Below are positions 1-8,655 of a stretch of 64,000 bases of DNA, piece by piece. The translations under genes and the position numbers were made by a program. Within the stretch, counting starts at the first letter, position 1, and every line of letters begins with the position of its first letter. Source of the DNA: Neosynechococcus sphagnicola sy1 (GTDB taxonomy: Bacteria > Cyanobacteriota > Cyanobacteriia > Neosynechococcales > Neosynechococcaceae); the NCBI RefSeq assembly GCF_000775285.1, contig NZ_JJML01000042.1:1-64000 (forward strand). Direction: 5' to 3'. Below the pieces are notes generated by a model, which searched no databases, was not told the origin of the DNA, and saw only the letters and a program-made list of their open reading frames with translations.

Positions 1-25
1 ATCTCAATTAACTGAATGAATGGGG

Positions 26-421
26 TTATCTCAGGACATCAAGATCGGGGGAATGGGTTGTTGGTTGCAACAGAATTGAGTAGGAAAAATAGGGTTGATT
101 CTGATCAAAAATCTGAAATTTTACATGAATAGAAATGATAGATTTGAGGGGTATTCGGCGAATTTCCTGCTCTAGATGACTTAGGATGATATCTAAATCA
201 AAGAAGGGCTGCTGTTGATGCTGGGTCAGAATTATCAGGCTCTGATCCTGGAGAAAATAACGGAATTGCAGTGCGATCGCCGGATCATTGACCTTGGAGT
301 ATAAGGAGTGTTGGAGGAGTTGATGGATCGATTCTAAATGGTGGGAAGGCAACTGGATATTATGCTCAATAGCCGATAGCTCAATGATTTTAACCGTCCT
401 AGGGTCTGGGGGTGACGGCAT
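26..421 (-). CDS. hypothetical protein, translationally coupled to AEC permease
   Basis: A 131-residue soluble protein that I do not recognise. It starts MPSPPDPRTVKIIEL and has no signal peptide or membrane segment; the centre is rich in Gln, His and Ile (QHQQQPFFDLDII). The start was chosen because its ATG overlaps the stop of the upstream permease gene as TAATG, the typical geometry of translational coupling; a longer frame back to 499 would run inside the permease gene. The composition and the coupling suggest a genuine small gene whose product may act with, or be dosed with, the permease. No function can be assigned. Confidence 0.55.
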   Translation of the reverse strand: MPSPPDPRTVKIIELSAIEHNIQLPSHHLESIHQLLQHSLYSKVNDPAIALQFRYFLQDQSLIILTQHQQQPFFDLDIILSHLEQEIRRIPLKSIISIHVKFQIFDQNQPYFSYSILLQPTTHSPDLDVLR

Positions 422-1620
422 TAAATTAAGGGATGCTGGAATGCTATGGGGCAATGCCCTAGAGGTCTTTGATCTCCGCCAGATATTTTTTTCACCCAAG
501 GGCTTATCTGTAGAAGATTATGAGATCGGAGTAGGGATGTCATCAATAGGAGACTCCCAAATGCCAGGAGCAAAATCATTCCCATCTGGCTCAGGTGATC
601 GGGGGTAGTGAAATAGTTCCCACTGGAAAATACAATCAACAAAATGAAGATGGAAAAGGGAAATGACATGGCCAATAGAGCCGTAGCAAACTCTATATTG
701 AAAAAATTAACTGGAGGCTCTCGATCACCATCTGCAGAGAGATCTAATGGAAGCTGGTTAATGTTGGTGGCATGAAGAAGAGGCCAAAGGCTACAGGATG
801 CCTGGGGCAGGGCAACGAAGAGCGTCCGGATGTCTGGGGTAGTGGGATTCAAGAGGGCGATCGCAACGGCACTTAACATAAATCCGGCACCTGAGCGCGC
901 CAATAAAATCATCAATAATTTACCAAACTGAAAGGATTTAAGATTAAGAGAAATTCCCACATAAAATAAAATCATCGGCGTCGCGCAAACTGCGAGTTTT
1001 TGGATCGCATCAGATAATGCCAATGGTAACCGTTGAGAGTTGATATTAAAGATCGCAAGAATGACTGCTAAAACGATCGCAATATTAACAGGTTCGCTAA
1101 TTAAAAATCGCACAATACTCAGCCATTGGGCATCAATTTTGGTTTGCTGGGTCTGGGCTTGACTCTGCTGATACCAAAAAATAGCAAAGGCATATAATCC
1201 AACGAGGACAAAGAATTTATTCCCCATGTCTGCTAAAGCCGCCCAGGCAAGTCCTTGCTGACCAGAAAACTGGGCAATAAAGGGATAGACCGTTAGACCG
1301 GGTGCCAAGGAAGGAAACAATAAAATCAGTGCCCGACTCCGATCAGATTCCGACTGCTTGATTAACAGGGCAGAAACTAGACTACCAATCACAAATAAGA
1401 ACAGATTGACAGCAAGGGCAAAGGACGGGAGGAGAACCAAATCTAAGGTCGTGTCAATTTCAATCGTGGAAAGAAAAATGGTTGCTGGCAGGGCAGCATT
1501 CAAAATAAAGTTACGAATTGCCCCAATCGCAGTGGGGTCTTGAAACTTTTTCTGCAACAGGTAGCCAACACCAATGAGCAGGATGAGGGCGATCGCTTTA
1601 GGGACGACAGCGTGAGTCAT
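421..1620 (-). CDS. AEC (auxin efflux carrier) family permease
   Basis: A 399-residue polytopic inner-membrane protein. The N-terminus (VVPKAIALILLIGVGYLLQKK) and the following helix pair with the conserved NFILNAALPATIFL segment match the AEC/'membrane transport protein' family, which includes plant PIN proteins and bacterial malate/malonate-type permeases. Roughly ten hydrophobic helices can be counted, split by a hydrophilic loop around residues 165-180. The C-terminal 30 residues after the last helix are hydrophilic and end on the stop that overlaps the next start. The substrate cannot be deduced; organic anions are usual in bacteria. It appears to be the first gene of a two-gene unit. 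Confidence 0.8.
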   Translation of the reverse strand: MTHAVVPKAIALILLIGVGYLLQKKFQDPTAIGAIRNFILNAALPATIFLSTIEIDTTLDLVLLPSFALAVNLFLFVIGSLVSALLIKQSESDRSRALILLFPSLAPGLTVYPFIAQFSGQQGLAWAALADMGNKFFVLVGLYAFAIFWYQQSQAQTQQTKIDAQWLSIVRFLISEPVNIAIVLAVILAIFNINSQRLPLALSDAIQKLAVCATPMILFYVGISLNLKSFQFGKLLMILLARSGAGFMLSAVAIALLNPTTPDIRTLFVALPQASCSLWPLLHATNINQLPLDLSADGDREPPVNFFNIEFATALLAMSFPFSIFILLIVFSSGNYFTTPDHLSQMGMILLLAFGSLLLMTSLLRSHNLLQISPWVKKISGGDQRPLGHCPIAFQHPLI

Positions 1621-1757
1621 GAATTTGATAGGTCATTGTCAAGTTGACTGAGCAGATGTCTCAAAAGATACATTTTCTCCCTTGAGAGTAGAGTTGGGAG
1701 AGGAGACAGCATCTTGAAGCCAGTCTGCCCACAGCCAATCGTCCCCATTAAACCGCC

Positions 1758-2006
1758 TCAGCTATAGCCCTCTGCTTGGGGTTTCCAGACAATACCCAGG
1801 GTTGCCTTGCTGACCTTGCTACCGTAGCTGATTGTATCAAAAGTATAGGCATTGTCTTGCCGAAGGCTTGATTCTACGCTAAATAAAGTCTAGTCTTCTT
1901 TTAGGAGATGCGTCTCTTGTCCAAAATTTAGGGTGCGTCTGGCAGCTTCTAACCTGATCAGACTGGCAATCACCGATTCTGGGGGGGAGGTCGCTTGAGA
2001 TGCCAT
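1758..2006 (-). pseudogene. short ORF interrupted by an in-frame amber codon
   Basis: Reading the minus strand from an ATG at 2006 gives 38 sense codons (MASQATSPPESVIASLIRLE, then AARRTLNFGQETHLLKED), a TAG at 1892-1890, and then the same frame continues protein-like for 43 codons (including DNAYTFDTISYGSKVSKATL and GIVWKPQAEGYS) to TGA at 1758. Amino-acid composition on both sides of the TAG looks like normal protein, so this seems to be one 82-codon gene with a nonsense mutation (for instance CAG to TAG). I do not recognise the family. It is the only coding signal I see in the 800-base gap between the permease and the YqhA-like gene. Confidence 0.4.
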
Positions 2007-2424
2007 TACCCAGGGGAACCTCAGTCACGACAGTGCTACTACGGCATTGTTAAGGGTGGAGGTCACCAGCCTTTCAAGGGCTAACTATCTTTGCCTTTAA
2101 ACTTTGCCCATAGCCCAAGATTATTGAGAAGAACTGAGGATGCTACATCACCAGTGATTGATCCTAGAGGGTGAATGCATCAAGTGTTGAACCCCCAAGA
2201 TCGATAAAGCCATGAGGAAGGATCTCTTGAATTGCTCCAGGATCAGGCAGTTAGCCTCAAAATCTATTGTTTGCCAATCAGCTCTCCTGTAAGGTTAAGT
2301 AACTACCTGTAAAACCGCTGCTTAAATCGGGGCGATCGCTTCTATATTTAGAAGTGGAATCAATGACCCGCTTGAACGTTGTCCAAGCAATTGACTTAAA
2401 CCTTTGAACTAATGTCTTGAAACC
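2007..2424. other. intergenic stretch, no gene seen
   Basis: No frame of credible length or composition is open on either strand here. It contains one HIP1 octamer at 2332-2339 and presumably the promoter of the YqhA-like gene. No tRNA, RNase P or 6S-like motif was recognised. Confidence 0.5.
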
Positions 2425-2944
2425 ATGAAAAAGCGAACTAATCTTGAATCGTGGATAGAACCGTTACTGTGGAGCGCGAGATTAGTAGTCATTGTGCCTG
2501 TTGTCTTTAGCTTGCTCAGTGTTTTAGTATTGTTTATCACTGGTAGCAAAGAGATATTAAATGGAATTTTTGTGGGTTTTCAAGGCTATGATAAAACAAA
2601 ACTTTATCGAAGTCATCAGTCATATTATTACAGGTATTGACTTGTATTTAATTGGAATTGTTCTGTTAATCTTTGGATTGGGGATTTATGAGTTATTTAT
2701 CTCAAAAATCGATCCAGATGAACGGGAGGACAGCGATACTGGAGTTCTTGAGATTAAATCTCTAGAAAATTTAAAAGACAAACTGCTAAAAGCCATTATT
2801 ATGGTGCTGGTTGTTACCTTTTTTAAGCAAATTCTCTCCATCAAAGTTGAATCTACTCAGGATCTACTCTATTCAGGAATTTCCATCCTCCTGATTGCCA
2901 CCAGTGGTTACTTAATGCATTACTCTTCTTCCGACCATCATTAA
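2425..2944 (+). pseudogene. YqhA/UPF0114-family membrane protein, frameshifted
   Basis: Two overlapping frames make up one UPF0114/YqhA-type protein of about 172 residues. The first frame supplies the N-terminus (ESWIEPLLWSARLVVIVPVV, then helix 2 and GSKEIL) and the second the rest (FIEVISHIITGIDLYLIGIV, YELFISKIDPDERE, KSLENLKDKLLKAIIMVLVV). Joining them requires removal of one base between about 2579 and 2600, near the sequence AAAACAAAACTTT. The family consists of small integral membrane proteins with four helices and no established function. Either one base is an artefact of the sequence or the gene is broken; every conserved block is otherwise present. Confidence 0.75.
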
Positions 2945-2986
2945 ATTTAACGCACCTGGCTCTCCGGCTGTAACCTTCAATAAAAC

Positions 2987-3095
2987 TAATACCAATTGAA
3001 GGTGAAGAATAGGCTCCGCCTGTTTTAACAAAAGCCCTGCGGGGTAAAGCTTTCAAACGCCCGACGATGCTCACCTTCATGCAAGTTCGGTATCA
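2987..3095. repeat. possible MITE / short interspersed repeat
   Basis: A roughly 110-base segment is bounded by imperfect inverted ends: ATACC...GAAGGTGA on the left and TCACCTTC...GGTAT on the right. It sits directly after the YqhA-like gene and carries no credible gene. The layout resembles non-autonomous insertion sequences or REP-like repeats of cyanobacteria. No second copy is present in the window, so this rests only on the inverted ends. Confidence 0.3.
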
Positions 3096-3101
3096 TAATT
3101 G

Positions 3102-3142
3102 TTCATCCTTAAACTTCGACACAGTCGAAGTTTAAGGATGAA
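3102..3142. terminator. perfect 18-bp hairpin, bidirectional terminator candidate
   Basis: TTCATCCTTAAACTTCGA (3102-3119) is followed by a 5-base loop and its exact reverse complement (3125-3142). It lies between two converging genes. The right arm contains the stop codon and last codons of the pentapeptide-repeat gene. No T-tract follows, so it could also be a transcript-stabilising hairpin. Confidence 0.5.
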
Positions 3143-3968
3143 TTCGACCGTCCGGAAGCACCGTCCCAGATAATTTGGCATCAGAGCAATCCACCGCTTC
3201 TAGATCAGCACCCAGCAGGTTGGCCCCTCGAAGATCCGACCGTTTCAAAATTGCCCTCCTAAGATTGGCAGTACTCAGGTTGGCCCCTCGAAGATTCACT
3301 TTTGCTAAATTTGACCACCGCAAGTCGGCTCCGCTCAGATCGGCTTGGCCCAGATCCGCTCGGAATAAATTCGCCCCATTTAGGTGGGCTTGGATCAATT
3401 TTGCCCGTTGCAGGTCAGCCCTGGATAGATCCGCTGCAAATAATTCTGCGTTACAGAGGTTTGCCGAACTGAGATTTGCATGACTGAGGTTGGCAGCATT
3501 TAAATTCGCGCCACTCAAACTGGCGCGTCGGCAATCAGCATGGGTCAAGTCAGCTTCCCGTAAATTTGCGTTGGTCAGGGATACCCCAATTAAATTGGCG
3601 GCACTGAAGTCAGCGCCCCGCAAATTTGCCCCCCGCAGATCAGAACCGATTAAATTTGACTGCCGCAGGTTGGCATCGATCAAGCAGGCAGCTAACAGTA
3701 CCCCATTGACCATTTCAGTCTCTTGCAGGTCTACCTCGGTGAGATCAGCCCCCTGAAGGTTGGCATAACTGAGGTTTGCTTGTGACAAGTTGGCAGCCAC
3801 TAAACAGGCATGGGTCAGATCGACCTTACGGAAATTTACCCCCCGCAGATTTACCCCCCGTAGATCAGCACCGCGTAAATCAGGTTCCAGATGGGGAAAT
3901 TGTTGTCGCCATGCCTGCCAGCGATCGCTCCCCTGTTTCAGTTGGGCAAGATGCTCCATATTTGCCAT
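3132..3968 (-). CDS. pentapeptide-repeat protein
   Basis: A 278-residue protein made almost wholly of A(D/N)LXX pentapeptide repeats from about residue 30 to the C-terminus (LRGADLRGVNLRGVNF, ANLSQANLSYANLQGADLTE and so on). Such proteins fold as a right-handed quadrilateral beta-helix. About 30 non-repeat residues precede the repeats (MANMEHLAQLKQGSDRWQAW). There is no signal peptide, so it is likely cytosolic. Pentapeptide proteins are very abundant in cyanobacteria and most have no known role; gyrase protection is known for only a few. The gene follows ccmP by 24 bases on the same strand and is probably cotranscribed with it. Its stop codon lies inside a perfect hairpin. Confidence 0.85.
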   Translation of the reverse strand: MANMEHLAQLKQGSDRWQAWRQQFPHLEPDLRGADLRGVNLRGVNFRKVDLTHACLVAANLSQANLSYANLQGADLTEVDLQETEMVNGVLLAACLIDANLRQSNLIGSDLRGANLRGADFSAANLIGVSLTNANLREADLTHADCRRASLSGANLNAANLSHANLSSANLCNAELFAADLSRADLQRAKLIQAHLNGANLFRADLGQADLSGADLRWSNLAKVNLRGANLSTANLRRAILKRSDLRGANLLGADLEAVDCSDAKLSGTVLPDGRIHP

Positions 3969-3992
3969 CTGGTGTTCCCTGCAACCCTGTGC

Positions 3993-4634
3993 CTATTCTT
4001 TACGACCCCCCGGTAGGGACTGCCGCCCAGACAGATTCTCAATGGCAGCAATGGCAGCCTGGGAGCCAACGAGAATGTCGCGTTCCTCGCCCCCTAGGTA
4101 CACCCGGCCAAAACTACCGAAGGCCAAAACCTCGAGAATATTAATGGCTGAAGCCTTTTCCGCTTCGTTCGCAGCCAGAGCCGCATAGCCTGCTGGCTCT
4201 ACTTCCAAGACGTACAGCGTTTGTCCGGCTAGCAGCATCTGTCCCTTGCAGAAGCGGTTGATCAATTGAGTTTGATGGGCATCAATATTGCGGATGATCT
4301 GACTGGAAATAATGCGGGGCTTCAGCCGCTCCCGTTCACTTACCCCCAGAGCTTGTAAAATGGCTTGACCTGCTGCCCGTGTTTCCCCCTGGTTGGTGGA
4401 ATGAACTTCCAACAGACCATAGAGCCGTTCTACAATCAGCAGTCCGGGACGCACCACCGCAGATTTGAGGGCGATATCGGTAATCCGGTTGATTTCAATC
4501 CCAGGAGAAATCTCAATCCAGAGAGATGCGTCTCCCGGCAAGGGCAAAAACCCCTGTGCCACTGTTCCCAAAAAGGCCGCGTGTTGCCGTTGTAAGCTAT
4601 CTAAAAACACATAACTGCGGAGTTCAACACCCAC
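3993..4634 (-). CDS. ccmP: carboxysome shell protein CcmP (tandem BMC domain)
   Basis: A 213-residue protein with two bacterial-microcompartment domains in tandem, about residues 1-100 and 105-205. Stretches such as [59 protein letters not shown] and [14 protein letters not shown] closely match CcmP of Synechococcus elongatus as I remember it, and the length agrees. CcmP forms pseudohexameric trimers that stack into a double layer with a gated pore in the beta-carboxysome shell and is proposed to pass larger metabolites such as 3-phosphoglycerate or RuBP. As is usual, ccmP stands apart from the main ccmKLMN cluster. Here it lies between DUF1350 and pentapeptide genes in the same direction. 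Confidence 0.93.
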   Translation of the reverse strand: MGVELRSYVFLDSLQRQHAAFLGTVAQGFLPLPGDASLWIEISPGIEINRITDIALKSAVVRPGLLIVERLYGLLEVHSTNQGETRAAGQAILQALGVSERERLKPRIISSQIIRNIDAHQTQLINRFCKGQMLLAGQTLYVLEVEPAGYAALAANEAEKASAINILEVLAFGSFGRVYLGGEERDILVGSQAAIAAIENLSGRQSLPGGRKE

Positions 4635-4763
4635 GGAGATCGGCTCTGATGGAAAGCTACATAAGTATACAAATAAACGGAACCTCTCGGATGCTGTCGG
4701 CCAACGCAGTCAGGGATTCCCTGATGGGGATGAGAAGCTATCCACTGTATCTGGCTTGGAAGG

Positions 4764-5528
4764 TTAGCGGGGAACACAGGGATTGAGCCAGAGTAGCATC
4801 GCCTTTTCTAACTCGTGTAGTTCTCGGTAGACCTCCTTCCGCATCCACTGGGCGATCGCATCCAGGGGAGAAAAGGCAGAACCCGCTTGCCAATTCACAT
4901 CTGGCCCCAAGGGAGTCAGGTGATTTCCGGGCAGGGTTTGTGTGACGACCATGCCGGGGAAGCGGTCATTTAACAGGGTTTGCAACCCCTTGGTTTGATC
5001 AAGCTCATCCTTGGTGAATTGAATCAACAGATTCCGCCGCACCTGGTAGCGCTGGGCAACCAAGCGATTGGTCGCCGCTGGCGAGGGGGTGAACTCCATA
5101 TCCAGGGCAGTCACAAGGGTTTCCGCCAACGGGATTGAATTGCGGGCAGAGTAATTGTTAAAGGAAATCAGAATATTTCCCGCCCGTTCGATGGCGAATA
5201 AACTGCCCAGCAATAAGTGCAATTTGCACCCCATGCTGTGACCTACCCCATAGATGGGGAAAAACTTGCGCCGCAGCACCGTAGCCTGGAGGCGTTCCAG
5301 GGTGGATTCAAATCGATTCAGCACATCGTCGGCGATCGCCTGATGATCAAAGGTATTGACAAAGGGCGTGGCTACAATCACATAGCCCTGTCGCCCGAGA
5401 GACTCCAGCAACCGACAATAGGTGACTTGAGGGGCGGCGGCGACAAATGCCCCCCCCAAAAAATGCACCACACCGATGGGGCGAGGGGGAACCCAGACCC
5501 AATTGTTCGAGATTTCCTGCCACTCCAT
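4764..5528 (-). CDS. DUF1350 family protein (alpha/beta-hydrolase fold)
   Basis: A 254-residue protein of the cyanobacterial/plastid DUF1350 family. Signature segments are VHFLGGAFVAAAPQVTYCRL near the N-terminus, the GVGHSMGCKLHLLL nucleophile-elbow-like motif (G-H-S-M-G) near residue 120, and a C-terminal PGNHLTPLGPDVNW region carrying the His expected of a hydrolase. The start MEWQEISNNWVWVPP was preferred over an ATG nine codons upstream because the family begins here with a W-rich segment. Substrate is unknown. The gene is upstream of ccmP (129-base gap) in the same direction. Confidence 0.8.
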   Translation of the reverse strand: MEWQEISNNWVWVPPRPIGVVHFLGGAFVAAAPQVTYCRLLESLGRQGYVIVATPFVNTFDHQAIADDVLNRFESTLERLQATVLRRKFFPIYGVGHSMGCKLHLLLGSLFAIERAGNILISFNNYSARNSIPLAETLVTALDMEFTPSPAATNRLVAQRYQVRRNLLIQFTKDELDQTKGLQTLLNDRFPGMVVTQTLPGNHLTPLGPDVNWQAGSAFSPLDAIAQWMRKEVYRELHELEKAMLLWLNPCVPR

Positions 5529-5903
5529 GATCAATTTTTGTCCAGAACGCCTCATTAAAATTGCCCCAGCCCTGCCTTGAAACAGCGGCTTTCAGAAAGC
5601 GTCAAGCTGCCATGTCTGCTGTCTCTCGGGGAAATCCAGCCTTTATTGTAACGAGGAAACTCTAGGGAATCCTGTTGTCAGCCCATTCTCAAAACCTGAT
5701 CCAGCGGCCCCTGACCCGGATTCACCTCTTGAAGGCGATGGGTGATAAATCTGAGAGGGAGTCAACGTGCGCGGAACCACAATTGCTACACCTCCACCTT
5801 CGTCGTCATGCCATAATTTGTGCGTTTGGGTAGACCACTGCCGCACAAGCCCCTCGCAGCAGATTAGAATGCGGATTGAAGTTGCTGTGAGAAAGGATTA
5901 GAA
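5529..5903. other. divergent intergenic region
   Basis: This 375-base gap separates the divergent DUF1350 and ndhO genes and must hold both promoters. A 67-codon open frame on the minus strand is low-complexity and unsupported. No regulator site was recognised. A purine-rich AGAAAGGATT just before 5904 probably serves as the ndhO ribosome-binding site. Confidence 0.4.
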
Positions 5904-6119
5904 ATGACAGTGAAAAAGGGTGATCTCGTCCGTGCCATCCGGGAGAAATTAGACAATAGCCTCGAAGCTCAAGCGAGTGACCCCCGGTTTTCGTCCTATC
6001 TCTTCGAAACCAAGGGTGAAGTAGTGGATGTTCGGGGGGACTATGCCTTTGTCAAATTTGGGCAGGTTCCCACTCCCAATATCTGGTTGCGGTTGGATCA
6101 GTTAGAAATTTTTAGTTAA
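5904..6119 (+). CDS. ndhO: NAD(P)H-quinone oxidoreductase subunit O
   Basis: A 71-residue protein starting [20 protein letters not shown] and ending [13 protein letters not shown], the characteristic size and sequence of NdhO. NdhO is a small cytoplasmic-side subunit specific to the photosynthetic NDH-1 complexes of cyanobacteria and chloroplasts, located near the ferredoxin-binding region and reported to restrain complex activity. The protein contains an SH3-like [17 protein letters not shown] barrel segment. The malate dehydrogenase gene follows after 6 bases (12 if the ATG is used), so both are probably on one transcript. Confidence 0.95.
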   Translation: MTVKKGDLVRAIREKLDNSLEAQASDPRFSSYLFETKGEVVDVRGDYAFVKFGQVPTPNIWLRLDQLEIFS

Positions 6120-6125
6120 TTAAGA

Positions 6126-7115
6126 TTGCCCATGACGATTGACGCTGCCATTACATGCTCCTCCCCCCGTGTTGCCATCATCGGTGCTGGGAATGTAGGG
6201 AGTACGCTGGCTCAACGGATTATTGAGAAGAATCTGGCCGATGTGGTATTGCTAGATGTCGTTGCGGGTCGCCCCCAGGGAATTGCCCTGGATTTACTAG
6301 AAGCGCGGGGAATTGAGCACCACGATCGCCAGATTGTCGGGACTTTAGACTACGCCGATACGGCTCATGCCAATATTGTTGTGATCACTGCTGGGTTGCC
6401 CCGCAGACCTGGGATCAGTCGGGATGATCTGGCTCAAACCAACGCCCAAATTGTGATGGAGGCAACCCAACGGGCGATCGCCTATTCTCCCAATGCCATC
6501 TTGATTGTGGTCACTAATCCGCTGGATGTGATGACCTATCTGGCCTGGCAAGTCAGCGGCCTCCCAGCTCACCGGGTGATGGGAATGGCAGGTGTCTTAG
6601 ATTCTGCTCGATTTCAGACCTTTATTGCCCTAGAGTTGGGGCTGTCGATCACTGATATCCATGCGATGGTGCTGGGGAGTCATGGGGATCTGATGGTGCC
6701 GTTACCACGCTATACTACGGTGCGGGGGATTCCGATTTCAGACTTACTGGAACCCGCTGTGATTGAACGGTTAGTCGAGCGCACCCGCAACGGTGGCGCT
6801 GAAATTGTCAATTTGATGCAAACGGGGGGCGCTTACTATGCGCCTGCAGCTTCTGTCTGCCAGATGATTGAAGCAATTTTGTTGAATCGCCCCCGGTTAC
6901 TCCCCATTGCTGCATACCTTGAGGGTGAATACGGACTCCAGGATGTGTTTCTGGGAGTGCCCTGCCGCTTAGGATGTCATGGGGTCGCACAAATTCTGGA
7001 ACTCGATTTGCAAGCTGGGGAACTAGCTGCCCTCCAAGGTGCAGCACAAGCAGTTCGCGAGCAGCTCGACCGGGTGCAGGCAATGCTGGCAGCACTGGCC
7101 TCGACGCGACGTTAG
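6126..7115 (+). CDS. mdh: malate dehydrogenase
   Basis: A 329-residue NAD-dependent dehydrogenase of the lactate/malate family. The Rossmann motif [14 protein letters not shown] lies near residue 17, the substrate-loop [14 protein letters not shown] carries the Arg pair that selects oxaloacetate over pyruvate, [14 protein letters not shown] follows, and the catalytic His is in [14 protein letters not shown]. It interconverts malate and oxaloacetate in the incomplete or GABA-shunted TCA cycle of cyanobacteria. TTG at 6126 gives MPMTIDAA; the ATG at 6132 is an equally possible start. It follows ndhO closely. Confidence 0.88.
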   Translation: MPMTIDAAITCSSPRVAIIGAGNVGSTLAQRIIEKNLADVVLLDVVAGRPQGIALDLLEARGIEHHDRQIVGTLDYADTAHANIVVITAGLPRRPGISRDDLAQTNAQIVMEATQRAIAYSPNAILIVVTNPLDVMTYLAWQVSGLPAHRVMGMAGVLDSARFQTFIALELGLSITDIHAMVLGSHGDLMVPLPRYTTVRGIPISDLLEPAVIERLVERTRNGGAEIVNLMQTGGAYYAPAASVCQMIEAILLNRPRLLPIAAYLEGEYGLQDVFLGVPCRLGCHGVAQILELDLQAGELAALQGAAQAVREQLDRVQAMLAALASTRR

Positions 7116-7233
7116 CCAACCAAACGGATGCTGCTGCTGCCTCGCTTAACTTCCTAAGGATTTGCTTTATAAATAGCCTCTTAGGCCATCTTCCTGATGA
7201 TACGCCTGAAGCATTGCCAACGCTGAGAACTGC

Positions 7234-8550
7234 ATGGACACCCCTGACCCTTCGGCAGCTTGCCGCCCCAGCGCGATCAACCAACTGCAAGCCCAGGATC
7301 GGGCCGGCCATAATTGGTATCGTTTTGTCCTGTCTTTCCCCCCCCACCTCGTCCGGGACTACCTGAAACGCTTTGGCATTACCTCAGACCAGCAAGTCCT
7401 GGATCCCTTCTGTGGCACGGGTACTACCCTGGTAGAGTGCAAAAAACTGGGCATTCCCAGTGTGGGAGTGGAAGCCAATGCCATGGCCCACTTTGCCAGC
7501 CAGGTGAAACTCGACTGGACTCTGAATCCCGATCAATTGCGGCGACAAGCCCATGAGGTAGCGGAGCGCACCCAGACACTCCTCGCATCAGATCGTGGGG
7601 AGTTGCGGCGTCTGGAACCCGATCGCCAGCAACTGCTCCTGAAGAACTCCATCAGTCCCCGCCCCCTGCACAAAACCCTCACCTTATTGGAACAACTTCA
7701 ACAGCACTCCGATCACCGCCCCCTTCCCCATGGACAACTGGCCTTGGCCAAAGCCCTCGTGAGTAAAATTGGCAATCTCCACTTTGGCCCCGAGGTGGGC
7801 ATCGGCACCATCAAGGCCGATGCCCCGGTGGTGGAAGCCTGGTTGACCGAAGTGGGGGCGATCGCCCAGGATCTCCAAGATTTTCAATCCCAAGCTAGCT
7901 TCCCTCCGGCGATTGTTCACCAGGGCGATGCCCGCCAGATGCGCCAGGTACTAACCCCTGGGACGATTGATGCCGTGATCACCTCCCCTCCCTACCCCAA
8001 CGAAAAAGACTACACCCGCACCACCCGCTTAGAGTCAGTGCTGTTGGGTTTGATTCGCGATCGCGCCGCCTTAAAAGCCCTCAAACAGGGGTTAGTGCGG
8101 TCGAATACCCGCAATGTCTACAAGCTAGATCAAGATGATCAGTGGATTGCCAGCCATCCTGAAATTCAACGCCTCGCCGCCGCGATCGAAGCCAAGCGCA
8201 TTGAACTAGGGAAAACCAGTGGCTTTGAACGCCTCTATGCTCGAGTCACCAAGCTTTATTTTGGAGGCATGGCGCAACATCTGGCGGATCTACGCCCGAT
8301 TTTACGCCCTGGTGCCCATTTGGCCTACGTGGTCGGCGATCAGGCCTCCTTCTTCCGGATTCTCATCCATACCGGTGAACTCCTGGCCGCAATTGCCCAA
8401 TCCCTGGGTTATGAACTGGTGAGCATTGATCTGTTTCGCACCCGCCGCGCCACGGCCACCCGCGCCGAACTGCGTGAAGAAGTGGTGGTGCTGCGCTGGG
8501 TGGGCGATGGTCAAAGACCACTCTCCGAGCATCGCTCCCTCCAGAATTGA
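7234..8550 (+). CDS. orphan DNA amino-methyltransferase
   Basis: A 438-residue S-adenosylmethionine-dependent DNA methylase. The AdoMet-binding motif I, DPFCGTGTT, is at residues 57-65 and catalytic motif IV, TSPPYPNEKDYTR, is near residue 250; TSPPY is typical of enzymes that methylate an exocyclic amino group (N4-cytosine or N6-adenine). Motif I precedes motif IV with about 180 residues between, an alpha-like order. No restriction endonuclease gene adjoins it, so it is probably a solitary housekeeping or epigenetic methylase. It might correspond to the conserved cyanobacterial m4C enzyme that modifies GGCC, but this is a guess. The target sequence cannot be read from the protein. Confidence 0.8.
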   Translation: MDTPDPSAACRPSAINQLQAQDRAGHNWYRFVLSFPPHLVRDYLKRFGITSDQQVLDPFCGTGTTLVECKKLGIPSVGVEANAMAHFASQVKLDWTLNPDQLRRQAHEVAERTQTLLASDRGELRRLEPDRQQLLLKNSISPRPLHKTLTLLEQLQQHSDHRPLPHGQLALAKALVSKIGNLHFGPEVGIGTIKADAPVVEAWLTEVGAIAQDLQDFQSQASFPPAIVHQGDARQMRQVLTPGTIDAVITSPPYPNEKDYTRTTRLESVLLGLIRDRAALKALKQGLVRSNTRNVYKLDQDDQWIASHPEIQRLAAAIEAKRIELGKTSGFERLYARVTKLYFGGMAQHLADLRPILRPGAHLAYVVGDQASFFRILIHTGELLAAIAQSLGYELVSIDLFRTRRATATRAELREEVVVLRWVGDGQRPLSEHRSLQN

Positions 8551-8655
8551 GGCAGAACCCTAGCCCCTAGACTTTTTGTCAGGCACACCTGTAATACTGG
8601 TGGTTGGGAATTTTCCCCTCGCCACTGGTAATCCGCGATTCTATCGGGCACCCCC

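Noticed and set aside
3175-4188. Several Arg-, Ser- and Ala-rich open frames on the plus strand opposite the pentapeptide-repeat gene
   Set aside because: They are products of the periodic pentapeptide codons read in reverse; no ribosome-binding sites or conserved motifs.
5643-5846. A 67-codon minus-strand ORF in the ndhO upstream region
   Set aside because: Low-complexity Gly/Ser/Thr composition and position in a divergent promoter region argue against coding.
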